A stretch of 64,000 nt of DNA from Halichondria panicea (GCF_963675165.1 NC_087377.1:12634632-12698631); one strand, 5' to 3'; numbered from the stretch's first letter, positions 11,800 to 24,184 are shown. Numbers and translations: made by a program. Notes: generated by a model from the sequence alone, not told the origin.

Positions 11800-12962
11800 A
11801 TAATTGTGTAGCCAATATCGGCCTGAGATTTGCCTGTCATTTCCTGTCTGCTTATGTCACTTCCTCTTATTATTGGGTGTGTCTGGAATTCACTGGGGAG
11901 CCCCTGTGATTATGGTCTACTCACTGATTGGTGTTTCCATAGCAAAGCTTGTGTATCTGAATTAAAATTGTGTACTCAGACTTTGAACATTGGTGGGAAG
12001 CTTGAGTGCTTTTATGGCATGTACTTTTAATGTTTCCGTAATGCATCGTTGGACTCTACACAGAATCTTATAATAGAATGCTATATATAACCTCTAATTG
12101 TTCTTTATATGTACACGTACATGACAAGGCTTTCAGCACATGACAATCAACACACTTGACACAATGCCGATTGTTCTCTACATTAAGTGCTGTACATAGC
12201 ATGTATCTATAGGTGGGCAGGCATGCACTAATGCATGTTGGTTTTTCCTGCTATGAAAGCAGTTAGTATGACCATGTTAGGTTATAAAGTGAACGTAAAG
12301 TCCGTTTACTTTCCTGCATGGTTGTTTATGTATGCATGTGATGCCAGCAGCTGTGTATGGGTGTGTATATAATAATGTATTGCACATGTTCACACGTACA
12401 TTATCGCTAGGAAATGTTGATGTTCAATACAATTAATAGTTGTTGTCATTCTCATGGGATAGTTATTATAGGAAGATTATTGTCTGTTTGGGGTAGTTGG
12501 CGTATACTTATTTCACTGAAAATAGTTTCTATAATAACATTAATTTTAATGGCTGGTGGTTTACCCTCTTTGAATGCTGTAAACGCATTCATTTGCCTAG
12601 TAACTATTGAAGGGGGGAGTAACTGCATCTAAGGACATTCATTAGTCTTCCTCCTTTCCAAGTAATGCTATGAATTTTCATATTTCTAGGGCAGCTCTCC
12701 AGATGTCCAGCCACAAAATCTTTCAAATGCCTAGGGGCCAACGGTGCCTAAAAATTAAAAGGGTCATTTAGCAAAGTGAGAGACTGTGATAACAAAGCTA
12801 TAGGGAGGGACGGGAAATAATAATAAACACACGCTTTGTTTTGACTACCACTATGACTATGGAGCAATAACACATTGTGCACAGTATGCTCATGCATGGC
12901 TGTATGCATGTTGACCTATATTTGCCTGTGGTAAGAGTCACTATAGTAGTTAAGTGAGAGTT
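11800..12962. other. intergenic, no gene seen
   Basis: Only short open frames without flanking splice signals or recognisable domains. GTACATGTAC-type palindromic words are frequent, as elsewhere in the window. Confidence 0.5.
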
Positions 12963-13170
12963 TAGGCCCTGATAAATTATGCTGGGAATAATTTTAGCAT
13001 AATAATTATGTCCAAAGAATAAAATAGTCATCAATTTTGACTCTTGGTAAAGATCATTTCATTAAGTTTTGCATAACGACGTCCTAATTCTGAAGGTGCA
13101 TGATCAATTCAGCAAGACAATAATTGTGTCAGTTGTGTGCTGGGTTTACGTTACCTCTTAATAATAGACG
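12963..13170. mobile_element. MITE-like element, TAGGCC family copy 2 (left part)
   Basis: Begins TAGGCCCTGATAAATTATGC and keeps the family interior (TTGACTCTTGGTAAAGATCATT, TTTTGCATAACGACG, GTGTGCTGGGTTTACG). The right inverted end seen in copies 3 and 4 is missing. Confidence 0.6.
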
Positions 13171-13380
13171 TAAGATAGGTGTCACTCTTTACCTAAGCAG
13201 CTCAATAGTGTCTAAAGTATATGTAGTATATATTCACTCGTGAACATACACAAGATGAATAGCTATGCTCATACCGGTACCATCATTATTTTGAACTTTA
13301 CAGCAATTGTACAAAAAATAATTTAAGTGATACAATTGGCATGGTGCAAGACTACAATAAAAAAATGAAGTACAATTAAC

Positions 13381-13510
13381 CGTCTCTTTAGGTGAAACTG
13401 GTGCATCAGATGGAAGTGATTTTTTTATCATATCATACTCAAATTTTGTTGAGGTGATCTTTCCATGATTATTATTGTCACTTGTGATGATAGAACTCCT
13501 ATAGATCTCC
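13381..13510 (-). other. possible orphan exon with tyrosine motifs
   Basis: On the minus strand a pyrimidine-rich acceptor (CCAACTCTCAG) is followed by 130 bp open in one frame reading EIYRSSIITSDNNN and KFEYDMIKKS, then a GTTAAT donor. The two tyrosine motifs resemble cytoplasmic-tail exons of the neighbouring receptors. No partner exon was found, so it may be a lost or unspliced remnant. Confidence 0.25.
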
Positions 13511-13889
13511 CTGAGAGTTGGTATGATATAGGTATGTACCAATTATTTATTATGACTTGGTGCCATCAATAATAATTATTGATACAAACGTGATATCTGT
13601 TCGATATTTAGTAAGCCAGTACCACAAAGAGAGTGTAATTCCCATGTTCCACTGCAATAGCTTTAGGATCATGTACAACAGTGTTAAAAGCTTTCTTAAA
13701 ATCTAGAAGTTCTCTAGCCTCATTTCCAAGCTGCAATACATCAGTACACTAACTTGAAATCGAGACTAGAGGACAGTTAGCCTCATGCAGGTTCCCTGCA
13801 TGAGACATTTTTCGTTTGTAACTCCTCTCGATCCGGTTCCTTTCCAATTATCAGCCTTCGTGGTTACGAGAGATCGAGTTCCTGGTCCA

Positions 13890-14740
13890 CCTCCCCACAG
13901 AGGAGAGACAACCACATCCATATACCCGACAAAAAATTGCATGACCCTTTATCATCTCCATCAAATGATGGTTGTAATTGCATGACCCTTTATCATCTAA
14001 TAATTATGTCCATCAAATGATGGTTATAGATTGCATGACCCTTTATCAGACCTTGTCTCACTTGATGTTTATTGTGTAGTGGGTCTTTACCTGCTGTTTT
14101 TGTCGATGCGTGCCCCCACGTGGAGGGAGTTGGGAGATCATCTCATGCTCAGTAAGATTCTCTAAATAAGCGACACTTGAACATTTCTCCCATAATTATA
14201 GCACAAAGCTTATATTCATTTTGTTGTGTACATTAAAACTCACTTTTGCAAAATGTAATTATTATTTTAAAAGTGTCGCTTTAAATTAAATCGAGGTTTT
14301 ACGGTGCATGCATGTATACATACGTGTACCTACATCGCAACCACAGTATGCATGAATCATCCTTAATTGGTTCTCATTTTAGTTGTTCCTACACCCCCCT
14401 CCCCTACACACTGTACAGTTATTAGAGCTACGATTGATGATTCATGCTTAGTGTAGTGGGTCTTTACCGTCTGTTATGGCTCTGTGTGATTATTGCTTAT
14501 CCATTCAAAAGTCTTTACCAAATCTACCCACCCTAGCAGAATGTGCATATTGGTTGACAGATGCTTACCGTTTACAAACCTTTCAAATGGACTGCTTTAA
14601 GATTAAGATACATGCATGTGCATATCCTAATAATTTTAGCAGTCTCAATCTTGCTGTGATGTTGATGTGTGTGTGTGTGTGTGTGTGTGCGTGTGTGTGT
14701 GTGTGTGTGTAGGTGGACTTCTACATCTCCCATGCAGAGC
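13890..14740. repeat. dispersed, exon-like repeat segments
   Basis: Contains direct copies of TTGCATGACCCTTTATCA (13937, 13979, 14033), of GTGTAGTGGGTCTTTACC (near 14077 and 14454), and of the CACAGAGGAGAGACAACCAC phrase (13898) and the AAAGTCTTTACCAAATCTAC phrase (14508). The same phrases occur at 61290-61440 and twice at 62441-62775. They look like fragments of one duplicated gene-containing segment scattered through the window. A short GT run at 14667-14710 follows. Confidence 0.5.
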
Positions 14741-15158
14741 TAGGCAGCCAACCATGCAGTGAGAGAGGCATGCAGTCTGCATCTGTACTGCAGAGCTGGG
14801 CACTAAGATTGATGAATGGTCATGTGATAATAGTGCCTGTGTAACCTATATCCTCTAAACTCCTTTTTGGAGCATCATAATTTTTGGGGTCTCATAACTT
14901 TTTCTAGCTTAGTGGCTGCGTTGCTTAATCGACCTTTTAGAGCTAGATTCTCTTTACTTTTTAGAATAATCAACATTAAAAGTGATCAATTTCACCATTT
15001 CTATGTACAGCACATTGTATGGCAGCAAGACAGGTAATGAGCATGCTGACTATAAATATAATCCTTTGTAGTTTTAGCCACACCCTATAACGCGGAGTGT
15101 TTCAGGCAAACATTTTCGTTTCCAATCCCTCTTACTGTTCTATCCATGGTATGATGTA

Positions 15159-15590
<432 letters not shown>

Positions 15591-15609
15591 GAAAGATATA
15601 TTCTTGACA

Positions 15610-15681
15610 CTGTTTGTAACTGCATGCCTCTGTCAGCTGCTGGGGAGATATCCTCAGAGGGAGAATAGAGAGTGGGTGGTC
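15610..15681 (+). pseudogene. short, truncated copy of a HEAT-like exon
   Basis: CTCTGTCAGCTGCTGGGGAG then ATATCCTCAGAGGGAGAATAG matches the 3' half of the exon at 21185-21294 with a small internal deletion. The 5' half is absent. Confidence 0.55.
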
Positions 15682-15783
15682 ATGCAATAATAACCTACAT
15701 GTATATCCCCTAAAGTCTGATATCATGTTTTCAGTAGCACACATAATAATAAATTTATTATGTTCACACATTACAGCTCAACA

Positions 15784-15798
15784 ATTCAACCCACCCCC

Positions 15799-15850
<52 letters not shown>

Positions 15851-15881
15851 AAGGATTGTCTGAAACCGTACGTGGGGACGG
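15784..15881 (+). other. (CA)n tract and exon-like segment VKDCLKPYVGT
   Basis: A CA run ends in CACAG at 15847, followed by an open segment reading VKDCLKPYVGT and a GTGAGC donor at about 15882. It has the same layout as gene B exons 15 and 17, where a CA run supplies the acceptor. It may be an exon of the nearby HEAT-like gene family; no parent was identified. Confidence 0.3.
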
Positions 15882-16427
15882 GTGAGCGTGCTGTTGTTGT
15901 TTTAGTGTTTCTATGACGATGTGTGCATGGAGCTTTATGGTGTATAGTGGGATAAAGGTAACAAAGGTGTAATAGCATCAATATGCCCCACATTGACGTC
16001 CTTTTTCAGCAATAGTAGTAGCAAAAAATTATCTCATTGTTGTATTGTATATTGTACATAACTGAAGATTCAACATATCTTCTAGATGTATGTGAAAGAG
16101 TCATTTAAAAGAGAAAAAACACATTCAGCAGCAGCAGAGGACCGTCCTATTTGTACCGAATTGACCAAATTCAAAATTTTAACCCTATTATGCCCTAAAT
16201 AAATGCCGGCATAATTTGCCAGGGCCTGATGTAAATAGAGCTATAATAATTATGCGCAATAACAATTTAAACCAAATCTAATCTTATGTTTCATTCTCCT
16301 GCTTGCTGAATGTTGTACTATCGATTGCGTGGGGTTGAAATTTCTTGGACAGCTAGATCACCTAAATTTCCTCAAAAGCTAACGTAAGAAACTTCTTGTA
16401 TTTTTGTAATTTACTCTGACTATACAT

Positions 16428-16475
16428 TAATGTAGGAAACACACTCAAATAAATTTGAGTGTGTTTCCTACATTA
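16428..16475. repeat. perfect 48-bp palindrome
   Basis: TAATGTAGGAAACACACTCA starts the left arm and the right arm is its exact reverse complement, with AA at the centre. No target duplication is evident. Confidence 0.9.
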
Positions 16476-16544
16476 TTTTAAGCTATTTCAAGATTTGAAA
16501 TCTGAATACTCCGCTTATTACAAGTACTCCCCCTCCACAAACAG

Positions 16545-16650
16545 AGCAGTGACAATGCCTTGGTGCAGTCTGCTGGAGTGGACTGTCTCACCTCACTCTG
16601 TCAGCTGCTGGGGAGGATGATCCTCAGAGGAAGAATAGAACAACACAAAC
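16545..16650 (+). pseudogene. duplicate of a HEAT-like exon
   Basis: The segment after CCACAAACAG reads SSDNALVQSAGVDCLTSLCQ and continues to GRIEQH before a GTGAGT donor. It is nearly identical to the exon at 21185-21294. The frame is intact and the splice sites are good, but no compatible neighbouring exons were found within 1 kb, so it is either an orphan copy or part of a gene whose other exons were missed. Confidence 0.55.
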
Positions 16651-17555
16651 GTGAGTCTTTGAATAATATCTACGTAGCTGCATGACTTAGGCCAACAACT
16701 CACGGCCTATAGAATGACTGTCAAATCATAATATTATGTCATTCATTCAGGATTCCTTTGTACATGCAAAATGCATGTAATATATATATTAGACGTTAGA
16801 CACTTTCTCCACATACCATTCTGAAGTGCCTCAGAGGTAGTAAGTTGATAATTAATTGTTAAGTACATGGGAAAATGCCTCAGAGGTATACTATGGGACT
16901 TAGTGCACCTACAACGTACTTAGTATCCTGTTGATAGTCAAGCCTCGAGGCAAGCTAGGTTTGTGCATGCATGCATACTGTAGTGTCTAAATGAGTTAGA
17001 CTTGGTGTCCGTGTGATTTAGAAGCCTTCAGCCACTTGTAGTACCCTCGCTACGATCGGGATACTAAAACAGTGCCTTTGGGCATCTTTCTAAATCCCAT
17101 AGACACCTCCAAAATTTGAGTGTATAACTTTTATATGATGTACATGTCACCATTGTGAGAAATGCCTTAGAGGTGGTAATCGTGTACTGCATATAGAGAG
17201 TAGGAGTGGCTGTTTTAATAGTTGCATGTTGCTAAACTGGAAGAAACCTAAGGGTGAATTTTCTTCCAAACAAAAGTTGAAGGTTTAAAACAGCGTACGT
17301 TCACAACTTTTTCAATTAGACATGTTTTGTGTGAACATTTTTTCATCTGCCAAACCATACCTGCAACCAATATTAAAAATGACAAATAATTGTTATAGCT
17401 TCTTTTAGTTGATACAAAACATGTATGGTGGCTTTTACTGAAAATGCAGAAATAATGATGTTGCTGTTTACATTGTTCTCTATAATGAACATGCAGACGC
17501 AGTAACTATTTACATATATAATTGAGCATGCAGTTGATGCACATCAACAGAAGTT
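16651..17555. other. intergenic, no gene seen
   Basis: Contains three spaced occurrences of GCCTCAGAGGTA/GCCTTAGAGGTG-type phrases (near 16830, 16876 and 17163). No supported coding region. Confidence 0.5.
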
Positions 17556-18210
17556 TTACAGTCCGACTGGTCCATACGCCTGGTTAGTGTTCAGCTCAAT
17601 CTCCTCTTTGGGTGACACCTCTTCATAAACAGGGCCAGCTGGTACAGTGGGTCTTAAGTTAGTTTGTCCTTCAGCTGCTGGGAAGTACACTGCTTTCTTA
17701 CGAGAGCAAAGGTGCATCACTAAGAGTCCAGTGAGGAATCCAATGACTGTGAAAGCAACTGCAGTGACAACCACACTGATAGAAAGAATCTCTCTGGTAA
17801 ATAGGGTGGGTGATTGAACTGTGCATGGGAGGAGGCAACATTTTTAGAGTGAAAAATATCAGTATAGAGAGTTCCAATAGACAATGGGAGGGTGTGCATC
17901 ACAAGAGTAAACTATATAAGACTATGATTATAGCTATTCATTTAGTTATAATCATAAAAGGTTCTTTCTTGCATCAGCTTATAATTATATAATTATAGTG
18001 TATACGTACAACTTCTAGATACACAATCCAATAGAGCCGGGTCAGGATACCAAAGACCAGAGTTGTTACAAGTGACAGTCACTGCACCCACCAGTGAGAA
18101 CCCAGGATCACATTGGAAGGTAATGACAGAGCCCTCAATTAGGTCAGTGTTCTGATTGTTGGTGTTGAGTAAAGCTCCATTGAGTGGAGGGGCAGACAGG
18201 GCACAGGAAA
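17556..18210 (-). pseudogene. gene C: 3' remnant of a CCP-TM receptor
   Basis: Two in-phase exons. 18010-18210 encodes one sushi domain (ALSAPPLNGALLN...SVITFQCDPGFSLVGAVTVTC...GLW), very close to exon 6 of gene B. 17556-17818 encodes a linker, a TM segment (VVVTAVAFTVIGFLTGLLVM), a basic CSRKK stop-transfer and a tail with VYEEV and NQAYGPVGL. Acceptors are GTCTCAG and ATGCACAG; the inner donor is GTACGT. Immediately upstream of 18211 the sequence is unrelated, so signal peptide, Ig and FN3 exons are missing. The exon frames are intact, so it could still be spliced into a transcript from elsewhere, but as placed it is a fragment. The TM/tail exon belongs to the same family as in F and G. Confidence 0.75.
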
Positions 18211-18560
18211 CTGAGACCCAGCCCACATCCTTCCCTGCTTCCTTCCAAACCAGCCACACCTCCAGCTCTGTCTTTGCAGCAACCAGCCCCACCTCCATAT
18301 CTGCTGCAGTAACCAGCCCCACCTTCCTATCTGCTCTCTCTGACCTGCAAGACAAGAGTTCGTAGACTATTTGCTCTCCTCCACAGCCAGTGAGAACCTA
18401 CTTACTGCTCCAGTGGCAAAGAAAACAAGAAAATTCGCTCCCCCAAAGTCAAGTAAAGAAGTAGAACAAGCAAAAAAGGAAACAACACCAAAGAAAACAC
18501 TCATTAACATCAAGTATTGCTTATTATTATGTACTTGGGTTATTATTTTATCTTGATCAG
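18211..18560. other. inserted segment of unknown origin
   Basis: Replaces the expected 5' part of gene C. The plus strand is open through a Ser/Thr-rich stretch (SFQTSHTSSSVFAATSPTSI) with a roughly 30-bp internal repeat (GCAACCAGCCCCACCT / GTAACCAGCCCCACCT), then after CTCCACAG a lysine-rich stretch (VAKKTRKFAPPKSSKEV). This could be a fragment of a transposon-encoded protein. No family was recognised. Confidence 0.3.
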
Positions 18561-18577
18561 CTACATGATTTTCTATT

Positions 18578-18778
18578 GAAGTACATGATTTTCTAAATTG
18601 GATAGAACATTTCCTCTAACCAATCAGATTGCAGTATTTATGACAAACATGATCTAAATTATACTTAGATCATGTTTGCCATTAAATACTGCAATCTGAT
18701 TGGCTAACGGAAGTGTTCTATCCAACTTATGTACTTAATTTAGAAAATCACGTACTTACTTAGAAAATCATGTACTTC
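18578..18778. mobile_element. foldback/MITE-like palindrome of about 200 bp
   Basis: Left arm GAAGTACATGATTTTCTA...GGATAGAACA...ACCAATCAGATTGCAGTATT...AACATGATC pairs with right arm GATCATGTTTGCC...AATACTGCAATCTGATTGG...TGTTCTATCC...TAGAAAATCATGTACTTC. Arms are about 95 bp with few mismatches and a short AT centre near 18657. Confidence 0.8.
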
Positions 18779-18902
18779 ACTTAGAATATCATGTTGCAAA
18801 GATTAGATAAGAACATTCAAATCTAATTGGCTAGATACTTATGGTTGCTATGATCTAAAATGTTTAGACACTCTGAGGATATTATAGGGTGTCATATACA
18901 GG

Positions 18903-19356
18903 CAGTGGAGTAGGAACAGGGGGGGCCAGGGGGCCAGTGGCCCCCCCAACTTCAGAGCAGGGGGGGCTGGCCCCCCCCCAACAATGAGAGTCACATGAAT
19001 TGGCCACACCCTTCCTGATAATTGATCTTGTCAGGAGTGCATGCACTCTAATTGACAAGATCAGGAAGTGCTAATTGACAAGATCAGGAGTGCTAATTGA
19101 CACTTTTTTTGGACGTTTCTAAATGATTATATTTTTGTGAGGAATTTTTATGAATGCAATTCTGCTGTATAATTATAATTATTATCAGAGCTAATAAGCT
19201 TGTAGCTAGGCCGTAGCTAATTATGATGTCATAATGAGGAGGTATGGCTTCCTGTCTAAAAAATTCCGGCGCTCTGCGCCGGGGTGGTGCCACTTGGGTG
19301 GTGCAAAGCACCACCCAAGTGGCCCCCCCAACTTTTGAACTGTTCCTACTCCACTG
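18903..19356. mobile_element. non-autonomous TIR element with 5-bp target duplication
   Basis: Inverted ends CAGTGGAGTAGGAACAG (18903) and CTGTTCCTACTCCACTG (ending 19356). Both sides are flanked by ACAGG, consistent with a 5-bp target duplication. The interior has G/C runs, a GGGTGGTGC/GCACCACCC hairpin and a direct repeat CTAATTGACAAGATCAGG. No transposase is present. Confidence 0.75.
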
Positions 19357-20535
19357 ACAGGGAGGGGGGGGGGTGACTGGGGGGGTGACTGAGTGTCCAT
19401 AGCTGGCAATGTTACATTCTAAGTTCACCCTCTGTTTTTAGCAACATTTTCTGGTTACTTGCCTATTTCCCCCTTTACATGTACTTCAAAATTTTGTATG
19501 ACACTCTGTTAATAAACTTGTACATGTAGGTTTTGTGTACATCAGGATGTACAGTACACGTGTATTTAGTAAGGTCACCTCTCTACAAGCACTTGTACAA
19601 CCCATGCAGTAGGTTGTGACTTCTGAGTCTACATCTGGATGCCATATAGTGGTGTACTGCGCTAAAAAGTTGCACGTTGGGTATCAGTAGAGCTAACTAG
19701 ATATAAAATTAATGGCTGCAACAGCAGAGCCTTGCAGCTCTCTTCTCACTCTTGCAGCTACCAATAGCTAGCGTTCTGGTGAAGAGTTAACTACATGTAG
19801 TACATGTAAGTAGAGTATATATAGCAACACTCCATGCATGGACACATTTTTCTACACACACAAAACTATAGGCATAACTCGAGAATCCAGCATTATTTTG
19901 CAAATCCACAAATTAAAAACATGACTAGAAGCTATAGCCTATATAGAAACTCTTACTTGCACTTCATTGATCATTGAGCAGCTGTAGTAGTCTACACACA
20001 AACACGCACTTAATAGTTACGGTGTATTATAGCTTCATTTCACTGAGGCATCAGCAACTCTCGTGGTGCTTTCATTTTCACATCATTTGTATAACACTCT
20101 GCATGGTCGTGAGATCGAGGGTTTACAGCACTTCACTTAGTTAGAATTTGCGAAGCGTTGTTAATCGATATATTAACGAAGACATGTACACGAACATTTC
20201 TTTTGAGGGCTCTGCAATGAAGCCAAATAGCGAAAATTTGCACCCGCGAAAATTTCCCGCTATACGGTTACATGTAGATTGTGTTTGTGTTCCTGATCAA
20301 TCTAACAGCTAATTTAATCAAAGTTGTATTTTATACATGTGTAATAATGTTGTAACGGATTGACGTATGCCTCTCTTCTTTTGCTCTTTTCGTGCTTCCC
20401 CAGCCAATCCTAATAATTTTTCACGTTGCAAAATTAATGTGGCTTTGAAAAAGTCCTTCAATAATTAATGGTTGTGGTGTGTAAAAATAATTATATAGAC
20501 AAACTACACTCTAGTCTTGCCCCCCTTCCCTCCAG
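19357..20535. other. intergenic with repeat remnants
   Basis: No gene seen. 20221-20272 resembles the right end of the GTATAGCGGG family (CGCGAAAATTTCCCGCTATACGG). 20349-20437 matches the repeat also found at 22318, 43840 and 44270 (GTTGTAACGGATTG...CCAATCCTA...TTTTTCACGTTGCA). Confidence 0.5.
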
Positions 20536-21939
20536 TGCCCTTCTCCTGCTTGGAGAGCTGAGTGGTGTGAGTGGGTGTGGTGACCGAGTGTCCTCCCTCC
20601 TCCCCCTCTGTGCCGAGACTCTACGACACAAACACTACCCTCAACACATCAACTTCCTGGAGACACTGCTCAAACTGGTGAGATGAGTAATGGCATGATC
20701 AAGGTGGTATGAAAGTACCAGTATTATCGGTATAATACATGTGTACATGTATATACGTTGGTTGTGATCGCATTGTGTAGTTAGTTACAGTATATACATA
20801 GGTCAACTGAAAGTTATAACATTTAACTTTCAGCAATTTTCAAAAGTAGAGATTCCACAGTGTTGTACAAATGTATATACTAAGCTGTGACTGCGCTATC
20901 TTGAGGGTGTTGAATGCTCTCTCTGTCCACAGTTGCCAGTGTTTGCCAAGTCTCTGGGTAAGAGAGTGTTCAAGAGACACCTCGAGCTATTTCTGGACTC
21001 CATCTTCTATGGACTGGTGAGTTAGTGGGACTGCCATTCTTTATCATAACGGAGTGTTTGCTTCAAAAGACTTGATCATTTTTTACCCAGATAGGCAAGA
21101 GTAGATAAGAGTACGGGTATATACATGTATACTATTGTAACATTAATTGTTAATTACATGTACATGTATACCCCCATCCCACAGAGCAGTGACAATGCCC
21201 TGGTGCAGTCTGCTGGAGTGGACTGTCTCACCTCACTCTGTCAGCTGCTGGGGAGAATGATCCTTAGAGGGAGAATAGAACAACACAATCCAACGTGAGT
21301 CTGGCATTGTGTAAATGTCTATAGTTTCTGTCTAAACTTGTGTGGCCATTATCAAACCCATTTTGCCGAGCTGCTGTGTGTCACTTCATCACTCGTTTAT
21401 AATATGAGTCCTATATAATTATAGTCAATGACTCCATTATAGGGAACAGCTGTTATACTGTAGGTCTTCGTTCAAGGGTTTGGATTACCCACCACATGCA
21501 TGTATATGCTCTGAGACAAGTCCTGCTGTGATCTGGGAGCTTTGCTACTACTTCTCTAGCTCACGAGCTACAGTTATAGGCTTCACGATTGTGCTATCTC
21601 AGCAAATACAATATTTGTCTGATAATTCTGAGCTTGGTTGTTCGTTTTGGGAGGTTAATTTCAATTGCTAAAGCTGATTGGGGACTAGAAAGCTGCTCGT
21701 TATGCAGAGTAGAGAGGTGGTCGCTCCTGAGAGGTTGCTTTACATTGAAGATATTTTAGTTTCAATGCGGACCTGAGCTCTTGGCCGTTATATAGCGTGT
21801 GGTTGCTCTTCGGAAGTGGTCGTTAATGGAGGTTCCGCTATAATTATGATGCTTTCATCATTTTAAATGCTGTGATGTATTTCCTTTTATTGGTTGCAGG
21901 TATCTGGACAAGTTTGACAGAACAGTAACTGTTGTATAG
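20536..21939 (+). CDS. 3' four exons of a HEAT-like repeat protein (partial)
   Basis: Exons 20536-20677, 20933-21016, 21185-21294 and 21900-21939 join in phase with GT-AG junctions and end at TAG. The product is helical and leucine-rich: LLLLGELSGVSGCGD...HINFLETLLKL, LPVFAKSLGKRVFKRHLELF, SSDNALVQSAGVDCLTSLCQ, then YLDKFDRTVTVV. Paired amphipathic helices with hydrophobic spacing suggest HEAT/ARM repeats, but I cannot name the family. The first exon needs an upstream donor that was not located; the 5' part may lie among fragments at 14-17 kb or be lost. Exon 3 is copied at 16545 and 15610, and exon 1 at 59137, so this gene has seeded several duplicates. Confidence 0.6.
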
Positions 21940-23022
21940 CTGCTCTTAATATTATTGTTTAGCTAATATAAATGAACAGATGCGCTATTAATTCTTATTA
22001 TTATAAATCATGATGAATAGATCATAATTCGTCAGTACATTCTTCAGTGCATGCATGTATGTATATATTTAGCACAGAAATATATGAGTTGTACTAGAAT
22101 ACTTCCCATGCATGCATAATAATTATAATCACCGTATATATAGGGGGTAATTTTCGTGGCGTTATTGTTGTGGGCAAACTGACCTCCTTTGTGACAACTA
22201 AATTCCATCAGTTGTAATTGGATTAGGCGCTTGGCTCTCACTCCCTGATCTGTTTACAGGCGGCATTTTCTGAAACCACCAACAAATAATTATTTCATAG
22301 TGAAAACTGACTATGTGATGACGTTGTAGCGGATTGGAATTATGCTCTCGCCAGATTCCATAATTGTTTCCACGCTTTTTGTTGTTTTCCCGCAATTTTT
22401 CACATTGTATTCTATAGCTCATTCCAAATCAGCAGAGTGTTGTACGAATGATGTGAAACCGCCAAGGGTTTAGTATTTCAGTGCATGCTCTATATATTTA
22501 AAATTTATAGAGCGTATAATATTATTATGTTGCAGCTATAGCTATGTGAATCATCATGTGTCCAAACTCTAGCTCTGCAGGGAAATATCAGATCAGCTTC
22601 ACAGCAAGTCTGTTTGTGTATATACAGCTGCAAACTATAGCAGTATAATTATAATATGTACTCTTGCTAACCCGGGACCAGACTCCATCCGAAATTCCTG
22701 ACGGTGGTTGGGCGTTGCCTATCCCTCTCTTTCGTATATGCCCCAATATCAAGAATAGCATGCAATAATTATCACGTAAAAAGACCAAGCTATTATAATT
22801 ATAACACTACCAAATCATCTGTAATTATTACACCTAGCTATATATATTTTATGCAAGCTATAATAAAATTTTTGTTCTTCAGCGCTATACAACTATAATT
22901 ATAATATATGCATGCAGTAGTTGTTCACTGTACGTGTCTACAGGACAGCAATTAACTAGTGCTAGGAACAGTGACATCATAACGGCCAGAGGCATGGCAA
23001 TGATCAGGGAAGCTCTTCAATC
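21940..23022. other. intergenic with repeat remnants
   Basis: No gene seen. 22131-22165 looks like a left end of the GTATAGCGGG family (ACCGTATATATAGGGGGTAA). 22318-22415 is a copy of the GACGTTGTAACGGATTGG repeat. Confidence 0.5.
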
Positions 23023-23111
23023 TTTACTCTATTGTGCAGCTGATTGCCGAACTCTGGAGGCACCTACGAAAAGAAAACAGCAATCAGCAATCAGCTGCAC
23101 AATAGAGTAAA
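23023..23111. repeat. 24-bp perfect inverted repeat, 41-bp spacer
   Basis: TTTACTCTATTGTGCAGCTG at 23023 is matched in reverse complement ending at 23111. The complete arms are 24 bp without mismatch. A partial extra copy of CAATCAGC lies in the loop. Confidence 0.85.
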
Positions 23112-23249
23112 ATTAATAAATTATTATAGACTAAAAGTACTTACAATTTCCTTGTTCCCAAGAAAGGGGAACTTTTCCAATATGGTAGAAATGTGCATCG
23201 GATGCTCGGATATTTCCTTTTGCCTCTGTGCGATGATTATAATACATCA

Positions 23250-23581
23250 GCATAGTGTTTAGTTGACTGGCACAACTGCTTGTTGGTGAGCAAAAAGTCT
23301 GCAGGTATCAAGATTGAAGGTCCCATCACGTTGCTGGAAAAATAATGGGACAAAAGTTATCTTCTATAATTGCACACAGTATAATAGAAGCTTAATGCAA
23401 TAGGTCTAGCTAGCTATATGCAGTGTGACTCACCAGGAGGACATCACTAGCTGAAGTCCTGCCTACAGGCCTCTGTGAGGGAGCTAAATCCGACGTTGGT
23501 CAAGAAACATGTGAACTGGGACTGAGACATAGCACCTGCCAAGCACAGGCCCAGGGTGAGAACAATTCCAATCACCTTCAT
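23250..23581 (-). CDS. small secreted peptide, 44 aa or longer if spliced
   Basis: The ATG at 23581 opens a signal-peptide-like start (MKVIGIVLTLGLCLAGAMSQ), then SQFTCFLTNVGFSSLTEACR and a stop at about 23448. This is the minimal 44-residue reading. A GTGATG donor just before the stop joined to the TTTTCCAG acceptor near 23338 would instead continue as YNVMGPSILIPADFLL...QLCQ, giving three cysteines in all. A stronger GTGAGT donor lies just after the stop and would leave the intron in the 3' UTR. No family recognised; start and secretion are reasonably supported, the end is not. Confidence 0.45.
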
Positions 23582-23861
23582 CTTGAAATTATTTTGCTTG
23601 TAAACTCAATTAAGATACAACTATAGCTATAGGACAAAATAATACACATGCAGAGCAGCTAAATAGTTTCCCGAGGCTAAATACAGGAATATTCCAACGA
23701 TTATTGCCTGCATGCAACTAGGAATAACCATGAATAACTTATAATTATTATAACGTATACTGCATGCATGATGTATAATATATATTATAGTGGGTGGTAA
23801 TTATATAGCTGTATACAATAGGTACATGCGTATAGTATTGTTAATTCTCACTATAATTATA

Positions 23862-24182
23862 TAGGCGCTCATAAATATTCTCGGAATAATTTTAGCACAG
23901 TAGGTGTCTAAAGAATAATAAGCATCTATGTTCATATTTGGTAAATATCATTACATTAATAACGATCGATGTTCTCATGGCAAAAAATACCTGAAGGTGA
24001 ATATTATGGATCAGTTCAAGTCAGCAACATAACACTGAGAATCATATGTCGTGTGTCAGTTGCATGTGTGCTGTGTTTATGTCTATAATTATATACGTCT
24101 TAATTTTGTTATGTCACATTTTTGGGGAATAATCATCTGATTTTTTATAAGGTGAAAAAAAAGCAAAATTTATCAGGGCCTA
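23862..24182. mobile_element. MITE-like element, TAGGCC family copy 3
   Basis: Left end TAGGCGCTCATAAATATTCT, right end AAAATTTATCAGGGCCTA, with the shared interior (GGTAAATATCATTACATTA...GTGTGCTGTGTTTATGTCTA...GGTGAAAAAAAAGC). It directly abuts the next element at 24185. Confidence 0.7.
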
Positions 24183-24184
24183 TA

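Noticed and set aside
10832..11803. Long Leu/Tyr/Cys-rich open frames in three frames
   Set aside because: Produced by the 19/21-bp minisatellite; no splice context and no domain.
14712..14840. Segment after a GT run reading VDFYISHAELGSQ, slightly like the start of a TIR domain
   Set aside because: Too short, no other TIR boxes, and a stop soon follows.
19093..19428. Proline-rich minus-strand open frames
   Set aside because: Derive from G/C runs in the TIR element at 18903-19356.
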